Shown here: positions 16,033 to 26,061 of the stretch, in pieces
How positions within the stretch are numbered: position 1 is the stretch's first letter
Layout: every line of letters begins with the position of its first letter
Source of the DNA: Bacteroidales bacterium
GTDB lineage: Bacteria; Bacteroidota; Bacteroidia; Bacteroidales; P3
DNA: 64,000 nucleotides
Assembly: GCA_031257915.1 (NCBI GenBank)
Contig: JAIRNR010000019.1
Location: 54,278 to 118,277, forward strand
Direction: 5' to 3'
Program-made: the position numbers and the translations under genes
The notes under the pieces: generated by a model
The model's database searches: none
What the model was told of the DNA's origin: nothing
What the model saw: only the letters and a program-made list of their open reading frames with translations

Positions 16033-17451
16033 ATGAGCAGTATTATCGGCAGAAATGAGGAGTGCCAAATATTAAAACACTGTTTTAATTCAAATAAAGC
16101 AGAGTTTGTTGCTGTTTACGGAAGAAGGCGTGTCGGAAAGACATTCTTAATAAAAGAGTTTTTTCGCAAGAGGTTTACATTTTATTTTTCAGGTGTTGAA
16201 AATACCCGCAATGTTATACAATTACAAAATTTTAATGCCGCAATTCAGTTATATGGCAAGATGCATTTTCCTGTTGCGAACAACTGGTTTAGAGCGTTCG
16301 ACCAACTTGCGGATATATTAAGCAACATCAAAAGCAAGGATAAAAAAACAGTATTTATTGATGAACTTCCCTGGTTGGATACAACTAATTCTCACTTTCT
16401 TCAGGCACTTGAATATTTCTGGAACACTTGGGCATCTTCACGTCCCGACATTATGCTTATAGTTTGCGGTTCTTCAACATCATGGATGATTAACAAACTG
16501 TTAAAAAATAGAGGCGGACTGCATAATCGGACTACAATGCAAATACATTTGAAACCATTTACATTAAATGAGTGTGAACTATTTGCCGCAAATAGAAAAT
16601 ACGGATTAAACAGAAAACAAATTGCCGAAATGTATATGATCCTTGGCGGAATACCATATTATTGGGATTTGCTTAAAAAGAATGAAAGTGTGCCGCAGAG
16701 TATTGACAGATTGTTTTTTCATGATAGTGGAATACTGAAGTTAGAATTTGATAAAATTTATAATTCATTGTTTAAACATTCCGAAAACTATATAACAATA
16801 GTAAATACACTTGCAAAAAAACGTATCGGACTTACGAGAGATGAAATTGTCAAGTATTCCGGCTTGTCAAACGGCGGTACTCTAACTCGGATGTTAGAAG
16901 AACTTGAGCAATCTTCATTTATAAGAATATATTACGGATACAGTAAAAATGTCAGAGACAAGCTGTATCAATTAGTGGATTTTTATTCTTTATTTTATTT
17001 GAATTTTATTAAAGGGAAACGTATAAATGAGAAAAGATACTGGACAAAAATTATTGACACATCTGTCTATAAAACATGGTGCGGATATGCTTTTGAAATG
17101 CTTGTGCTTGTGCATGAAAAGCAAATAAAACAGACATTAAGTATAGAAGGAGTTTTAACAAATTCATATTCATGGATCAGTAAAAATACTCAGACCAAAG
17201 CCCAAATTGATTTGCTGATTGAGCGAAACGATAAAATTATAAATATTTGCGAAGTAAAATTTTCAAATAAAGAATTTGTTATTGACAAAAAGTATGATGA
17301 AACTTTACGGAATAAAAAATATACTTTTGTAGAGGAAACAAAAACCAAAAATGCTGTCCATTTGACTATGATTACCACATACGGCATTGCTCATAATATG
17401 TATTGGAATAATATACAGTCGGAAGTGGTACTGGATAATTTGTTTGGATAA
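16033..17451 (+). CDS. Archaeal-type (MNS-clade) AAA ATPase with C-terminal DUF234/nuclease-like domain
   Basis: A 472-residue ATPase of the PF01637 (ATPase_2) type. Walker A is YGRRRVGKTF near residues 29-38 and Walker B is TVFIDELPWLD near 108-118. A helical/winged-helix part follows (about 215-300). The C-terminus resembles a PD-(D/E)xK nuclease fold, with QIDLLIERND near 391 and INICEVKFS near 405 supplying the Asp and the ExK. Such genes are frequent, variable and single in Bacteroidota and archaea. Their biological role is not settled, though links to mobile or defence functions have been suggested. Its neighbours here are decayed genes and a tandem-repeat promoter, which suits a mobile insertion. 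A second, different ATPase_2 protein lies at 45724-46860. Confidence 0.85.
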   Translation: MSSIIGRNEECQILKHCFNSNKAEFVAVYGRRRVGKTFLIKEFFRKRFTFYFSGVENTRNVIQLQNFNAAIQLYGKMHFPVANNWFRAFDQLADILSNIKSKDKKTVFIDELPWLDTTNSHFLQALEYFWNTWASSRPDIMLIVCGSSTSWMINKLLKNRGGLHNRTTMQIHLKPFTLNECELFAANRKYGLNRKQIAEMYMILGGIPYYWDLLKKNESVPQSIDRLFFHDSGILKLEFDKIYNSLFKHSENYITIVNTLAKKRIGLTRDEIVKYSGLSNGGTLTRMLEELEQSSFIRIYYGYSKNVRDKLYQLVDFYSLFYLNFIKGKRINEKRYWTKIIDTSVYKTWCGYAFEMLVLVHEKQIKQTLSIEGVLTNSYSWISKNTQTKAQIDLLIERNDKIINICEVKFSNKEFVIDKKYDETLRNKKYTFVEETKTKNAVHLTMITTYGIAHNMYWNNIQSEVVLDNLFG

Positions 17452-17624
17452 TATTTTTCGTATATTCGCAGATTGGAATCGTAAGAAATATTAAGTACGT
17501 GAAATGAACGTGTAGAAAGCCCGACATTCAAGAAAATGATTATTCAACATATTTAAACTTGATTGCGGGCGCGGCTTTCAATTGTAAGTTCTATATGAAT
17601 TTGATATAACAATTTATAATCATT

Positions 17625-20600
17625 ATGAATATAAAATACGTATTTCCGTTCACGCTTGCAGCACTGCTGCTGCATCCGAAAGCAATATCCCAAACTGTAG
17701 AAACAGTGGGGTCCGGCAGTTACGCCTCGTATCCGCCAAATAACGTTGGACTTGTTGATGGCTATTTTGCCGCCCCTTACGAATGGTTCAAAAAGGCGTA
17801 TCCACTTCTTAACCTGCACGACAATGCCCGCAATCGCCCATTGCCCACAAACAAATGGTGGACGGAATTTCTTTTTCGCGGACTTGGACGGCAGCAGACG
17901 GAAACCGAAGTAACCGTAACAACAGACGGCGACCGTTTTAACACCGCAGCATGGGCGCACCCGATAATGATGACCGCATCGGAAAACGGTTTTAATGTAT
18001 TTTTTCCAAAAGAGTTCGACGGTGGCGGAATGAAAACAGGAACTCCGCTTCAGATAAACGCTACAGCAGTATTACAGCCGATAGACGCCAACACAATCTA
18101 TGCCGATTTTGAAACTCCCGATTTCGGAACATGGACAGCGACAAACAATACGCAAAACATTACCGGACCTGCGGCAACGGAAGAAATCACGCAAAACCCC
18201 ACTCCAACAGGATATACAGGCAACAGATTTGTAAATACATTCAAAGGAGATGCCGCACAACTCACACTCACTTCACCGCAATTCACAATAGAAAAAAACT
18301 ACATCCGCCTGCGTGTCGGCGGAGGCAACTATCCCGATGCCGCATACGTCGGACTTTTTATAAACGGTGAAAAAGTAAGAAATGCAACAGGCAACAACGG
18401 ACCAACTCTAACGCAGCACACGTGGGATGTCGGCGAATTTGCAGGACAGACGGCGGAAATACGTATTGTTGATGCTACAGGTGCGGGCTGGGGTTTTATT
18501 ATGTGCGATGAGATAATATTTACCGACAGTCCGAAAGGTGGAGCCGGATATACAGCCGACTTTGAAACAGAGGCGGCAAAGGTTTATGACTGGTCCGATT
18601 TGGGTTTCACTCTGCACAGCAGCAATACGGCTTCAGCAGGCGGCGTAACGGAAAACAAGAGCATAACAACAACGCTTGTACATGGAGTTCCGTTTATATA
18701 CTTTGAACTTGACGGACTTTATCCGATTTTAAAACCTGCGAATACGGCATATATATACAATACGGCAGGTACGGAAATAACGGACTTTCCTGCAAACATA
18801 AGTGTATTCACTATTGAATTTGACAATAAAATTTATGGTGTACATTTACCGTCAGGCAGCATTTTGCATAAGTCACGCGGTGGCGATTTTCTTGTTCAAA
18901 CACCCGAAAACAAACGCTATGTTATTATCTCGGTTTTGCCCGAAAGAAATCATATTACGATTTACGACGTTTATGCCCGCAACAAGCCGACAAATACCGA
19001 ATATCGCTATAAATACAATGTGCGCGAAGGCAACATAGAAACAACGTTTGCGCTTGACCCAAAAAATATTGAGACCGGCGAAAAGTCAAAAACACTGATG
19101 TCCTTCATCCCCCACCACTACCGCAATACGGATAAAAGTTTCGGTTTTATAAACGGTGCCGATTACCGTACATTTCTTGGGCTTATGCACACTGCCGCCG
19201 ACAGTACATTTACAATAAAGTATAATTTCGGCGGATTGTTGCCGTATATGCCAAAGCCGCTCAATCTCACTGCCGAGCGCGAGGAAATGCTCAGCGACCT
19301 TTTAAGCAGAGCGCAACAGTACGCAGGCGGACGCAATGGCAACACTTATGCTAAAATGCTCGGCGAACATGCAACAGCAATGCTTATGGCACGTACAGAG
19401 GGCAACATCGCATTGCTCAATAAAATAAAGAATGATTTAACGGCGGAGTTCGCCGACTGGCTTAATTTTACTGCAAGTGAACGCACTCAAAATAATTCTT
19501 TCTTTTTTACCGAATACCCCGATTATGGCGCATTTATCGGCTTTCCGCCCGGTTACGGTTCGCAAGGGTTTAACGATCTGCATTTCCATTACGGCTACTT
19601 TACAGCGGGTGCGGCGCGTCTTATGATGTTAAGCCCGAAATTTAAGACCGATTACGGCGAAATGATAAAGAAAATAGCCCGCACCTATGCCTCATGGTCG
19701 CGCTATAACGGCAGTGGAGATTATCAGCCGTACCTGCGTAACTTTGACCCTTATTTCGGACATTCGTTTGCAGGCGGTACAGGCGACGGCGGCGGCAACA
19801 ATCAGGAATCCACATCAGAGGCATTAAATTCTTGGGTGGGTTTATATCTGCTCGGTTTGGAATTAAACGATCCCGACATTACAGCAACCGGTGCAATGGG
19901 CTATGTACTTGAACGCGCCGCTACCGAAGAATACTGGTTAGACCTGTATCAGGAAAATTTTCCGCCCACCTACAACCACGATTACGCGGGGATAGTGCGT
20001 ACGGACAATGTTGGTTACGGTACGTATTTTTCCGGCGACCCCGCATGGATACTTGGTATTCAGGCGTGCCCTGTGGAATTTTTCTACAATAATTTCGGCA
20101 GTAATAAAGCACAAATGACAGCCATAAGTAACCAAATGCTCAGCGAACGAAATGCGGGCAATGCGGATAATTATCCCGGAAACGCAAATCCCTACGACAA
20201 TTACAAATCAATGGGACCGTATCTTGGCGGCTATCACCTGAACATTCTTAATTATGTAAATCCCGACAGTTCGGCAAAATGGCTGCACGAATACTGTAAT
20301 GACAACACTGCCGGCAACGAGTGGCGAAATCATATAAATACATTAACGAACTATTATCAGAGCAACGCATTTATAACTTACGGCTATCCCGCAGACGATT
20401 ACAATACAAGCATTCCATCGGGAGTAGTATATAAGGACAGAAACGATTCGCTAACGTATCTTTTATATAACCCGACAAATGAGGCTGTAGATGTTGATAT
20501 TTACCATAATCACGCTGTTGTAAAAACTATCCGTGTAAATGCCCGTACTTTTTATAATTCGCGTATCCCTGACGGTGAAAAACCGAGTGTGGAAATATCT

Positions 20601-23600
20601 TCACTCTATAGCGGTAGCCGTCTTGCGCTCGGCACTGCAACAAAAATTACTGCCACTGCAACGGACAGAGACGGAGCCATTGCAAGGGTTATATTTTATT
20701 TTAATGAGGATAGCATAGGACAGGCGACAGCAGAGCCCTACGAAGTTTTTTGCGTTCCGTCTGAAGTGGGGATGAAAACGCTCACAGCGATTGCGATAGA
20801 CAATGACGGATTAAGCGATACCGCAACAGTTAGCGTAGAGGTGATAGAACAGCGACCGTATAACGGTACCCCATGGCAAATACCCTCACAGACAATACAT
20901 GCAGTACAGTTCGATTTGGGCGGACCCGAAGTTGCCTGCCATGATTACGATACTGCAATGGTTGGCGGCGACAACTATCGCACAGGTACAGGCGTTGAAA
21001 CGGAAAACACGAATAATTTACAAAACAGTAATATCGGCTGGACAAATCCGGGTGAATGGTGGAAATACACGGTGGATATAGCCGAAGACGGCGTTTATCA
21101 AATGAACACTTTTTCGGGCGGCGAAGGTGTGCTTCGTATTTTTATTGATGAAGTTGATGTGAGCGGAGCGTGTGCTATCGGACCAACAGGCGGATGGGAA
21201 AAGAAAAATCTTACGGTAGGCGTATTTCCGTTACCGGCAGGCAGGCATATAATAAAAGTGTTGCTTGAAAGCGGCGGTATAAATCTCGGCAGATACACAT
21301 TCACAAAACAGCCCGCTGTACCGATAGCGATAGATGTTCCGTACGTTCAGTATATAGATATGCTTATCACTCCTGCCGATACGCTCGGCAAAGACAGGTC
21401 TTTTGCGCTCGCAAACGGTCTAACGCTAAAACAGCCGACAACTGCAGGCAGCATACATTTTGTTGTTCAAAACACATCATACCGCGACACTTTTATTTAC
21501 TATCTCGGCACACCGATAACAGTTACGATACAGGATTTCAGAGGCAATTATGATGTGGAATTTTACACTGTAAGCAGAACAAATCCGTTTGATACGATAA
21601 GAGGGATAACGCTCAAAACGGCGGTGTATGAAGGAATGACTATAGGTATAAAACTTACAGAGCGTGTTTTTACAGGTAATTTGCCGCCTACGGCAGATGC
21701 AGGACAGGATATAATAATTTACGCACCTGCAAGCAGTATAACTCTCGACGGCAGCCGCAGTACAGATATTGGCGGAAAAATTGCAAGTTATTTCTGGCAA
21801 CAGATTAGCGGCAACAGAGACGCTATTATTGAAAATCCCGACAGCGCGACAACGCAAATAACAAACCTCTCTCTTGGCGACTACCGTTTCAGTCTGACCG
21901 TTACGGACGATTCAAACACTACCGCATCAGACAATATAACCGTTTCGGTACTGCCGCCCGAACAGATTGACTTTTATCTTACACTGCCTTCCGACAGCAG
22001 TATGGTAACAGCGACACGCCGCCCACTCTTGCAGTGGAATGTATGCAGCGGTGCGGCAAAGTATGAAGTATATATGAACATAACCCGCAGCGACTACGAG
22101 TGGTACGCGTCCGGAAATCTGCTTGACAGATATACGAAAATCGGCGAAACAACTTCCACTTCTTTCACGGTTCCTGCGGAACTCCCCGACCGATGGACAT
22201 ATAAATGGTACGTTACGGCACATACGGCACAAGGACAGAAATTCTCAAACAAGCAGCGTTTCGGGATTTATCTGCCGCAACTTGAAAACGAAAATGACGG
22301 AGTAGATATTGTTAATGGCTGCCGCGATATGAATAAAAACGGCACGATAGAACCGTTTGAAGATTGGCACCTTACACCTGAACAGCGGCTCGACGATGTA
22401 ATGAGCCGCCTTACGCGGGACGAAAAAATAGCTCAACTTTTTTACGGCGGCAACGACTCACCGCATACGGACGGCTTTGCTTTTTCATACGGAGTAGAGG
22501 GCGGAATGAGAGAGGTACAGAGGGCTGCAGCACAAACACGGATGGGCATACCTGTCGGCTTTTTTGGCGATAAGGTGCATGGATGGAAAACAATCTACCC
22601 TACCCAACTTGGTCTGGCAGCAACTCGCAGTCCGCACCTTGCTTATCTTTGCGGCAACCTGCACCGTTTGGAACAAAAAGGCTTCGGCTTTACAGGTACA
22701 CTCGGACCACTTGCCGAAGTGGACACAAAAGTTCTCTATCCGCGCTTTCAGGAGGGCAACGGTGAAAATGCCGATGAAGCGGCAGCAATGGTACGCGCAA
22801 TAGTGTGTGGTATGCACGGCGGACCGGAACTGAACCCTCATTCAATGGTAACAACCGTAAAGCACTGGCCCTCGCAGGGTGCAGGCGGCGAAAGTGTGTT
22901 GCAGTACGACGCAGCAACTATAGGCTATCATATAAAACCATGGTATGCGGCAATTGAAGCAAATGCCGCGTCGGTAATGCCCGGCTACAATACCTGTCCA
23001 TACCTTGATCCCACAGGTGCGGGCGCAAATTCAAGCAAGCCCATTATTGACTACCTGCGCAATGAACTTAACTTTAAGGGCTTTGTAATAACCGACTGGC
23101 TCGCTGCCACAACAGCGCAGTCAATAGAAAGCATAAGCGTAGGAATAAACGTGCTTGGCGGTGCGCCCTCTGCGCCTACAAATTTTGACGAACTTGTTGC
23201 AGCTGTCGGCATGGAAAAGATAGACGAATCGGCAAGAAAAATTCTTGATATGAAAATCCGTACGGGAATGTTTGAAAATCCGTACGCCGACACGTCCTGC
23301 AAATGGACAAGTGCCGAAAACCACGCCATTGTTTTAGAAGCGGCACGCAAGTCAATAACGCTGTTGTCGAACAATGAAAACGTACTGCCGCTTATGTCAT
23401 CGTCAAATTTAAACGGTATAGTCGTGGGCGGACAGCGTGCCGTATGGCAAAACGAGCAGGGACAGTACAACCAAAATCTTGACCCCAACGTTATATGGCA
23501 GAGTATTTATTACGATAATCCGCAGGCTAAAAAATCGTACTTTGAAGCAGTTGCAGACAGGGCTGCGCAAAATGGCATAAGTGTTACACACCACGCAGGC

Positions 23601-24680
23601 GGAGAATATACAGGCAGTGCAAACGTAGCGGTAGTAGTGACAGGCGAACAGTCATATACACACGGCACGGAATGGGCAGATAAAAATCCCAACATACCCG
23701 AAGAGCAGTTGCAGGCAATACGCGATTTCAAAAACGCCGGACTTAAAGTAATAACAGCGGTTATTTTGCCGCGTCCTTATGTGCTTACCGAAGTTATTGA
23801 TTTGTCCGATGCTGTGATGGTTGTTTATCGCGGCGGCAACGGCATAATGCAGGCGTTGGCAGAAGTTATATTCGGCGATTTTTCGCCAACGGGCAAACTG
23901 CCTTTCCAGTTGCCCCGTTCGCAGGAACAGGTAGGAACAGATAATCCGAACAATCAGATAGAGAAATGGGAACTGCCCTACGATATAGGCGCGTCGGCAA
24001 CGGAAAGAGCGTTAATACGGACAGCGATGCAAAACGATTTGCCCGTTCCGCTTTCGGGTGATCCGCTTTTCCAGTACGGCTTCGGCTTATGTTACGGTTG
24101 CGACACTTTCTCCCCGCCGCCATCCGTAGATACGGCAAATCCGATAAGCAATTTCAACCTTTTATTACCGGCCGACGGAAGTTCTTCAACAAATACAAAC
24201 TGTGTGTTTTCGTGGCAAATGCCAACGCTGCCCGACAGTATAGACAGCGAATTGCAGTATGCTTTTTATATAGATGGTTCTCTTGCGGGCATACTCGACG
24301 AAACATCGTGTGCAATAGAACAGTTATCAACAGGCACTCACACATGGTATGTACAGGCACTTGCGGGACAGTATAAACGCAATTCGTCATCCGTATTCAG
24401 TTTCACGATAACAGAGACCGGCAGCGTAGAAGCGGGCAAAAAAGCGGAGTTGAAAATATACCCCAACCCTGTGAAGGACGGGCATATTATTGTTGAGAGC
24501 AACAGTTTTGCAAATAACAATATGCCGATAGAAATATACAATATAATGGGGCAGAAAGTTCTTTCGCAAAAATGCATGCAAAAAAAGACACTGCTGAATG
24601 TATCATTCCTGCCGCAGGGAACTTATGTTGTAAGAGTCGGCACTCATTATGCCGTTATGATTAAGACAAATATACCTTAA
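17625..24680 (+). CDS. Secreted multi-domain beta-glucanase: GH81 endo-beta-1,3-glucanase fused to GH3 glucosidase
   Basis: One 2351-residue secreted enzyme. After the signal peptide comes a GH81 domain (residues about 35-960). PLPTNKWWTEFLF marks its N-terminal sandwich, and NFDPYFGHSFAGG plus NNQESTSEALNSW (about 705-735) supply the Asp and the two Glu, four residues apart, expected in this family. A jelly-roll of about 150 residues is nested inside the GH81 N-domain (about 150-305). Next come an Ig-like domain (975-1075), a CBM6 (1085-1215, WTNPGEWWKYTVDIAEDGVY), an unrecognised sandwich (1215-1350), a PKD domain (1350-1445) and an Fn3-like domain. A complete GH3 enzyme follows (about 1560-2150; VKHWPSQG, nucleophile Asp in GFVITDW near 1822). 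The end is a second Fn3-like domain and a T9SS sorting tail (from about 2275, IYPNPVKDGHIIVES). Inferred role: laminarin, callose or fungal beta-1,3-glucan to oligosaccharides and glucose on one surface protein. The gene stands alone, and its only upstream -7 candidate is TATATTCG near 17460. Confidence 0.92.
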   Translation: MNIKYVFPFTLAALLLHPKAISQTVETVGSGSYASYPPNNVGLVDGYFAAPYEWFKKAYPLLNLHDNARNRPLPTNKWWTEFLFRGLGRQQTETEVTVTTDGDRFNTAAWAHPIMMTASENGFNVFFPKEFDGGGMKTGTPLQINATAVLQPIDANTIYADFETPDFGTWTATNNTQNITGPAATEEITQNPTPTGYTGNRFVNTFKGDAAQLTLTSPQFTIEKNYIRLRVGGGNYPDAAYVGLFINGEKVRNATGNNGPTLTQHTWDVGEFAGQTAEIRIVDATGAGWGFIMCDEIIFTDSPKGGAGYTADFETEAAKVYDWSDLGFTLHSSNTASAGGVTENKSITTTLVHGVPFIYFELDGLYPILKPANTAYIYNTAGTEITDFPANISVFTIEFDNKIYGVHLPSGSILHKSRGGDFLVQTPENKRYVIISVLPERNHITIYDVYARNKPTNTEYRYKYNVREGNIETTFALDPKNIETGEKSKTLMSFIPHHYRNTDKSFGFINGADYRTFLGLMHTAADSTFTIKYNFGGLLPYMPKPLNLTAEREEMLSDLLSRAQQYAGGRNGNTYAKMLGEHATAMLMARTEGNIALLNKIKNDLTAEFADWLNFTASERTQNNSFFFTEYPDYGAFIGFPPGYGSQGFNDLHFHYGYFTAGAARLMMLSPKFKTDYGEMIKKIARTYASWSRYNGSGDYQPYLRNFDPYFGHSFAGGTGDGGGNNQESTSEALNSWVGLYLLGLELNDPDITATGAMGYVLERAATEEYWLDLYQENFPPTYNHDYAGIVRTDNVGYGTYFSGDPAWILGIQACPVEFFYNNFGSNKAQMTAISNQMLSERNAGNADNYPGNANPYDNYKSMGPYLGGYHLNILNYVNPDSSAKWLHEYCNDNTAGNEWRNHINTLTNYYQSNAFITYGYPADDYNTSIPSGVVYKDRNDSLTYLLYNPTNEAVDVDIYHNHAVVKTIRVNARTFYNSRIPDGEKPSVEISSLYSGSRLALGTATKITATATDRDGAIARVIFYFNEDSIGQATAEPYEVFCVPSEVGMKTLTAIAIDNDGLSDTATVSVEVIEQRPYNGTPWQIPSQTIHAVQFDLGGPEVACHDYDTAMVGGDNYRTGTGVETENTNNLQNSNIGWTNPGEWWKYTVDIAEDGVYQMNTFSGGEGVLRIFIDEVDVSGACAIGPTGGWEKKNLTVGVFPLPAGRHIIKVLLESGGINLGRYTFTKQPAVPIAIDVPYVQYIDMLITPADTLGKDRSFALANGLTLKQPTTAGSIHFVVQNTSYRDTFIYYLGTPITVTIQDFRGNYDVEFYTVSRTNPFDTIRGITLKTAVYEGMTIGIKLTERVFTGNLPPTADAGQDIIIYAPASSITLDGSRSTDIGGKIASYFWQQISGNRDAIIENPDSATTQITNLSLGDYRFSLTVTDDSNTTASDNITVSVLPPEQIDFYLTLPSDSSMVTATRRPLLQWNVCSGAAKYEVYMNITRSDYEWYASGNLLDRYTKIGETTSTSFTVPAELPDRWTYKWYVTAHTAQGQKFSNKQRFGIYLPQLENENDGVDIVNGCRDMNKNGTIEPFEDWHLTPEQRLDDVMSRLTRDEKIAQLFYGGNDSPHTDGFAFSYGVEGGMREVQRAAAQTRMGIPVGFFGDKVHGWKTIYPTQLGLAATRSPHLAYLCGNLHRLEQKGFGFTGTLGPLAEVDTKVLYPRFQEGNGENADEAAAMVRAIVCGMHGGPELNPHSMVTTVKHWPSQGAGGESVLQYDAATIGYHIKPWYAAIEANAASVMPGYNTCPYLDPTGAGANSSKPIIDYLRNELNFKGFVITDWLAATTAQSIESISVGINVLGGAPSAPTNFDELVAAVGMEKIDESARKILDMKIRTGMFENPYADTSCKWTSAENHAIVLEAARKSITLLSNNENVLPLMSSSNLNGIVVGGQRAVWQNEQGQYNQNLDPNVIWQSIYYDNPQAKKSYFEAVADRAAQNGISVTHHAGGEYTGSANVAVVVTGEQSYTHGTEWADKNPNIPEEQLQAIRDFKNAGLKVITAVILPRPYVLTEVIDLSDAVMVVYRGGNGIMQALAEVIFGDFSPTGKLPFQLPRSQEQVGTDNPNNQIEKWELPYDIGASATERALIRTAMQNDLPVPLSGDPLFQYGFGLCYGCDTFSPPPSVDTANPISNFNLLLPADGSSSTNTNCVFSWQMPTLPDSIDSELQYAFYIDGSLAGILDETSCAIEQLSTGTHTWYVQALAGQYKRNSSSVFSFTITETGSVEAGKKAELKIYPNPVKDGHIIVESNSFANNNMPIEIYNIMGQKVLSQKCMQKKTLLNVSFLPQGTYVVRVGTHYAVMIKTNIP

Positions 24681-24684
24681 AATA

Positions 24685-25302
24685 CTATAGAGTAATTCCG
24701 ATACGAACACCGCCGTCAAAGCAGACACCGCTGAAATGATAACTGAACGGATTTGCTCGGACATTTTCAACAACGCTCTTGTATTCGTCTGTAGGAAAAG
24801 AATTTTGAGAATAACGGAATGTTGCACCCGCATAAATATCCAGTACACATCGGGGCCACAGTTGTAAAGAATATCCTAAATAAGTTTGTCCGCCAAAACG
24901 GATAGCAGTTACTTCGTAATACAGTTTTGTCTTTTTTGTAATATCTCCTAATTGATTATATTCTGCGCCGAGACCTGTTGAAAAATAAAGACCGGTCGGT
25001 TTATTTTTAATATAATATCGGGCATTTATATCAACACCTCCTCCTTTCACAAATTTGGATAAATCGTCAGCCGCCGCTTTAAGATTGACTCTTGGGGCAA
25101 TATGGAGCCATATATTGTCACTAATTCTAACATCAACATCAACGCGAAAACTATTGAAAATAATCGGAAGCGGTACCAAACTTACAATCGCTCTTTCTGC
25201 AAACACAGGGTGTAAAACGTCCGAACCGTTATACTTCGTCCCCTGCGCATTTATGCTAAATACGCTTACAGTGAGCAGCAATATGGTAAAAATATTTTTC
25301 AA
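24685..25302 (-). CDS. Small outer-membrane beta-barrel protein (paralogue 1)
   Basis: A 205-residue protein with a signal peptide (MKNIFTILLLTVSVFSINAQG) and then alternating amphipathic strands rich in Tyr, Phe and Gly. It ends in GGVRIGITL, as outer-membrane barrels do. Strands such as VDVDVRISDNIWLHIAPR and PTGLYFSTGLGAEY suggest an eight-stranded barrel. I do not recognise the family. It starts 5 bases after the stop of the similar gene at 25308-25940, so the two form a pair. Its stop is only 4 bases from the end of the convergent GH81-GH3 gene. Confidence 0.7.
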   Translation of the reverse strand: MKNIFTILLLTVSVFSINAQGTKYNGSDVLHPVFAERAIVSLVPLPIIFNSFRVDVDVRISDNIWLHIAPRVNLKAAADDLSKFVKGGGVDINARYYIKNKPTGLYFSTGLGAEYNQLGDITKKTKLYYEVTAIRFGGQTYLGYSLQLWPRCVLDIYAGATFRYSQNSFPTDEYKSVVENVRANPFSYHFSGVCFDGGVRIGITL

Positions 25303-25307
25303 ATCAA

Positions 25308-25940
25308 TTAAAATCTAAATCCCAAACCAAAACCAATGCTTAAAGCAGGTCCCTCATAGCCGTGGTCCAAAAAGTTTTTCATATATGCTCTGTTCTCGTT
25401 CTTGATAATAAAACGTTCACCATAGCCGATACAAAAAGTAAAGTATAGCGGACGAATAATTGTCTGGCGGAACCCAAGGGCAATATCAATTCCGAATTTT
25501 TGTATATCGTCCGACACACCATCTACTTTGACAATATGATTCTGATAATACATTCCGCCCCATTGCAGATAAAGTCCGAATCCAACCTTGTCAATTTCAA
25601 AATAAGTATAACGGTGATAAAGAGCGACAGAAAAACCCTGCATTCTTCTAATATCACTTTTGCGGGACGATGCAAAACTTACGGTAGTGTAATAAACAGG
25701 TTGCAAAGCGAGCCAGTGTCCTTTTGCAATATGTCTTTCATAAGTTAGCGAAAATCCTTTGAAAAAAAACGGTACCGCCTCTATAGTAATGCCATTATAC
25801 GCAGGTTTATCCTCGTATGAGAATAATGCCTGCGGGCGTTTTTCATACCGAAACTGTCCGCTTGCCGTGGAAATAACTGCAATGAGCAGCCACCCGAAAA
25901 TAAGATGTTTTTTCAATAACACAATTACAAATATACTCAT
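25308..25940 (-). CDS. Small outer-membrane beta-barrel protein (paralogue 2)
   Basis: A 210-residue exported barrel protein with the same layout and size as its downstream neighbour: FKGFSLTYERHIAKGHWLALQP, then strands such as VGFGLYLQWGGMYY, and a last strand GLGFRF ending in Phe. No function is known to me. The start is uncertain. A perfect -7 box (TATATTTG on the minus strand, 25928-25935) lies within the first codons of the ATG-initiated frame, and a TTG at 25916 would give a more regular signal peptide (KKHLIFGWLLIAVISTASG). It is divergent from sprA, with 121 bases between. Confidence 0.65.
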   Translation of the reverse strand: MSIFVIVLLKKHLIFGWLLIAVISTASGQFRYEKRPQALFSYEDKPAYNGITIEAVPFFFKGFSLTYERHIAKGHWLALQPVYYTTVSFASSRKSDIRRMQGFSVALYHRYTYFEIDKVGFGLYLQWGGMYYQNHIVKVDGVSDDIQKFGIDIALGFRQTIIRPLYFTFCIGYGERFIIKNENRAYMKNFLDHGYEGPALSIGFGLGFRF

Positions 25941-26061
25941 TTTTTCGTAATGGAAAATTATATTAAGCGTACCACTTTTTTAGACTTTTCCCAACAACCG
26001 CTTTCATCTAATTTTTGTAACTTCGTAGGATTAGCCTTTTGCTATGTTTATGTGGTAATTT

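Noticed and set aside
16033..17451. Transposase or integrase associated with the decayed genes
   Set aside because: The Walker A and B motifs and DUF234/ExK end define an ATPase_2 protein. No DDE or tyrosine-recombinase motif and no terminal inverted repeats were found.
24460..24680. A separate small gene for the C-terminal end of the giant glucanase
   Set aside because: The frame is continuous with the GH3 part, and the segment is a standard T9SS sorting tail.
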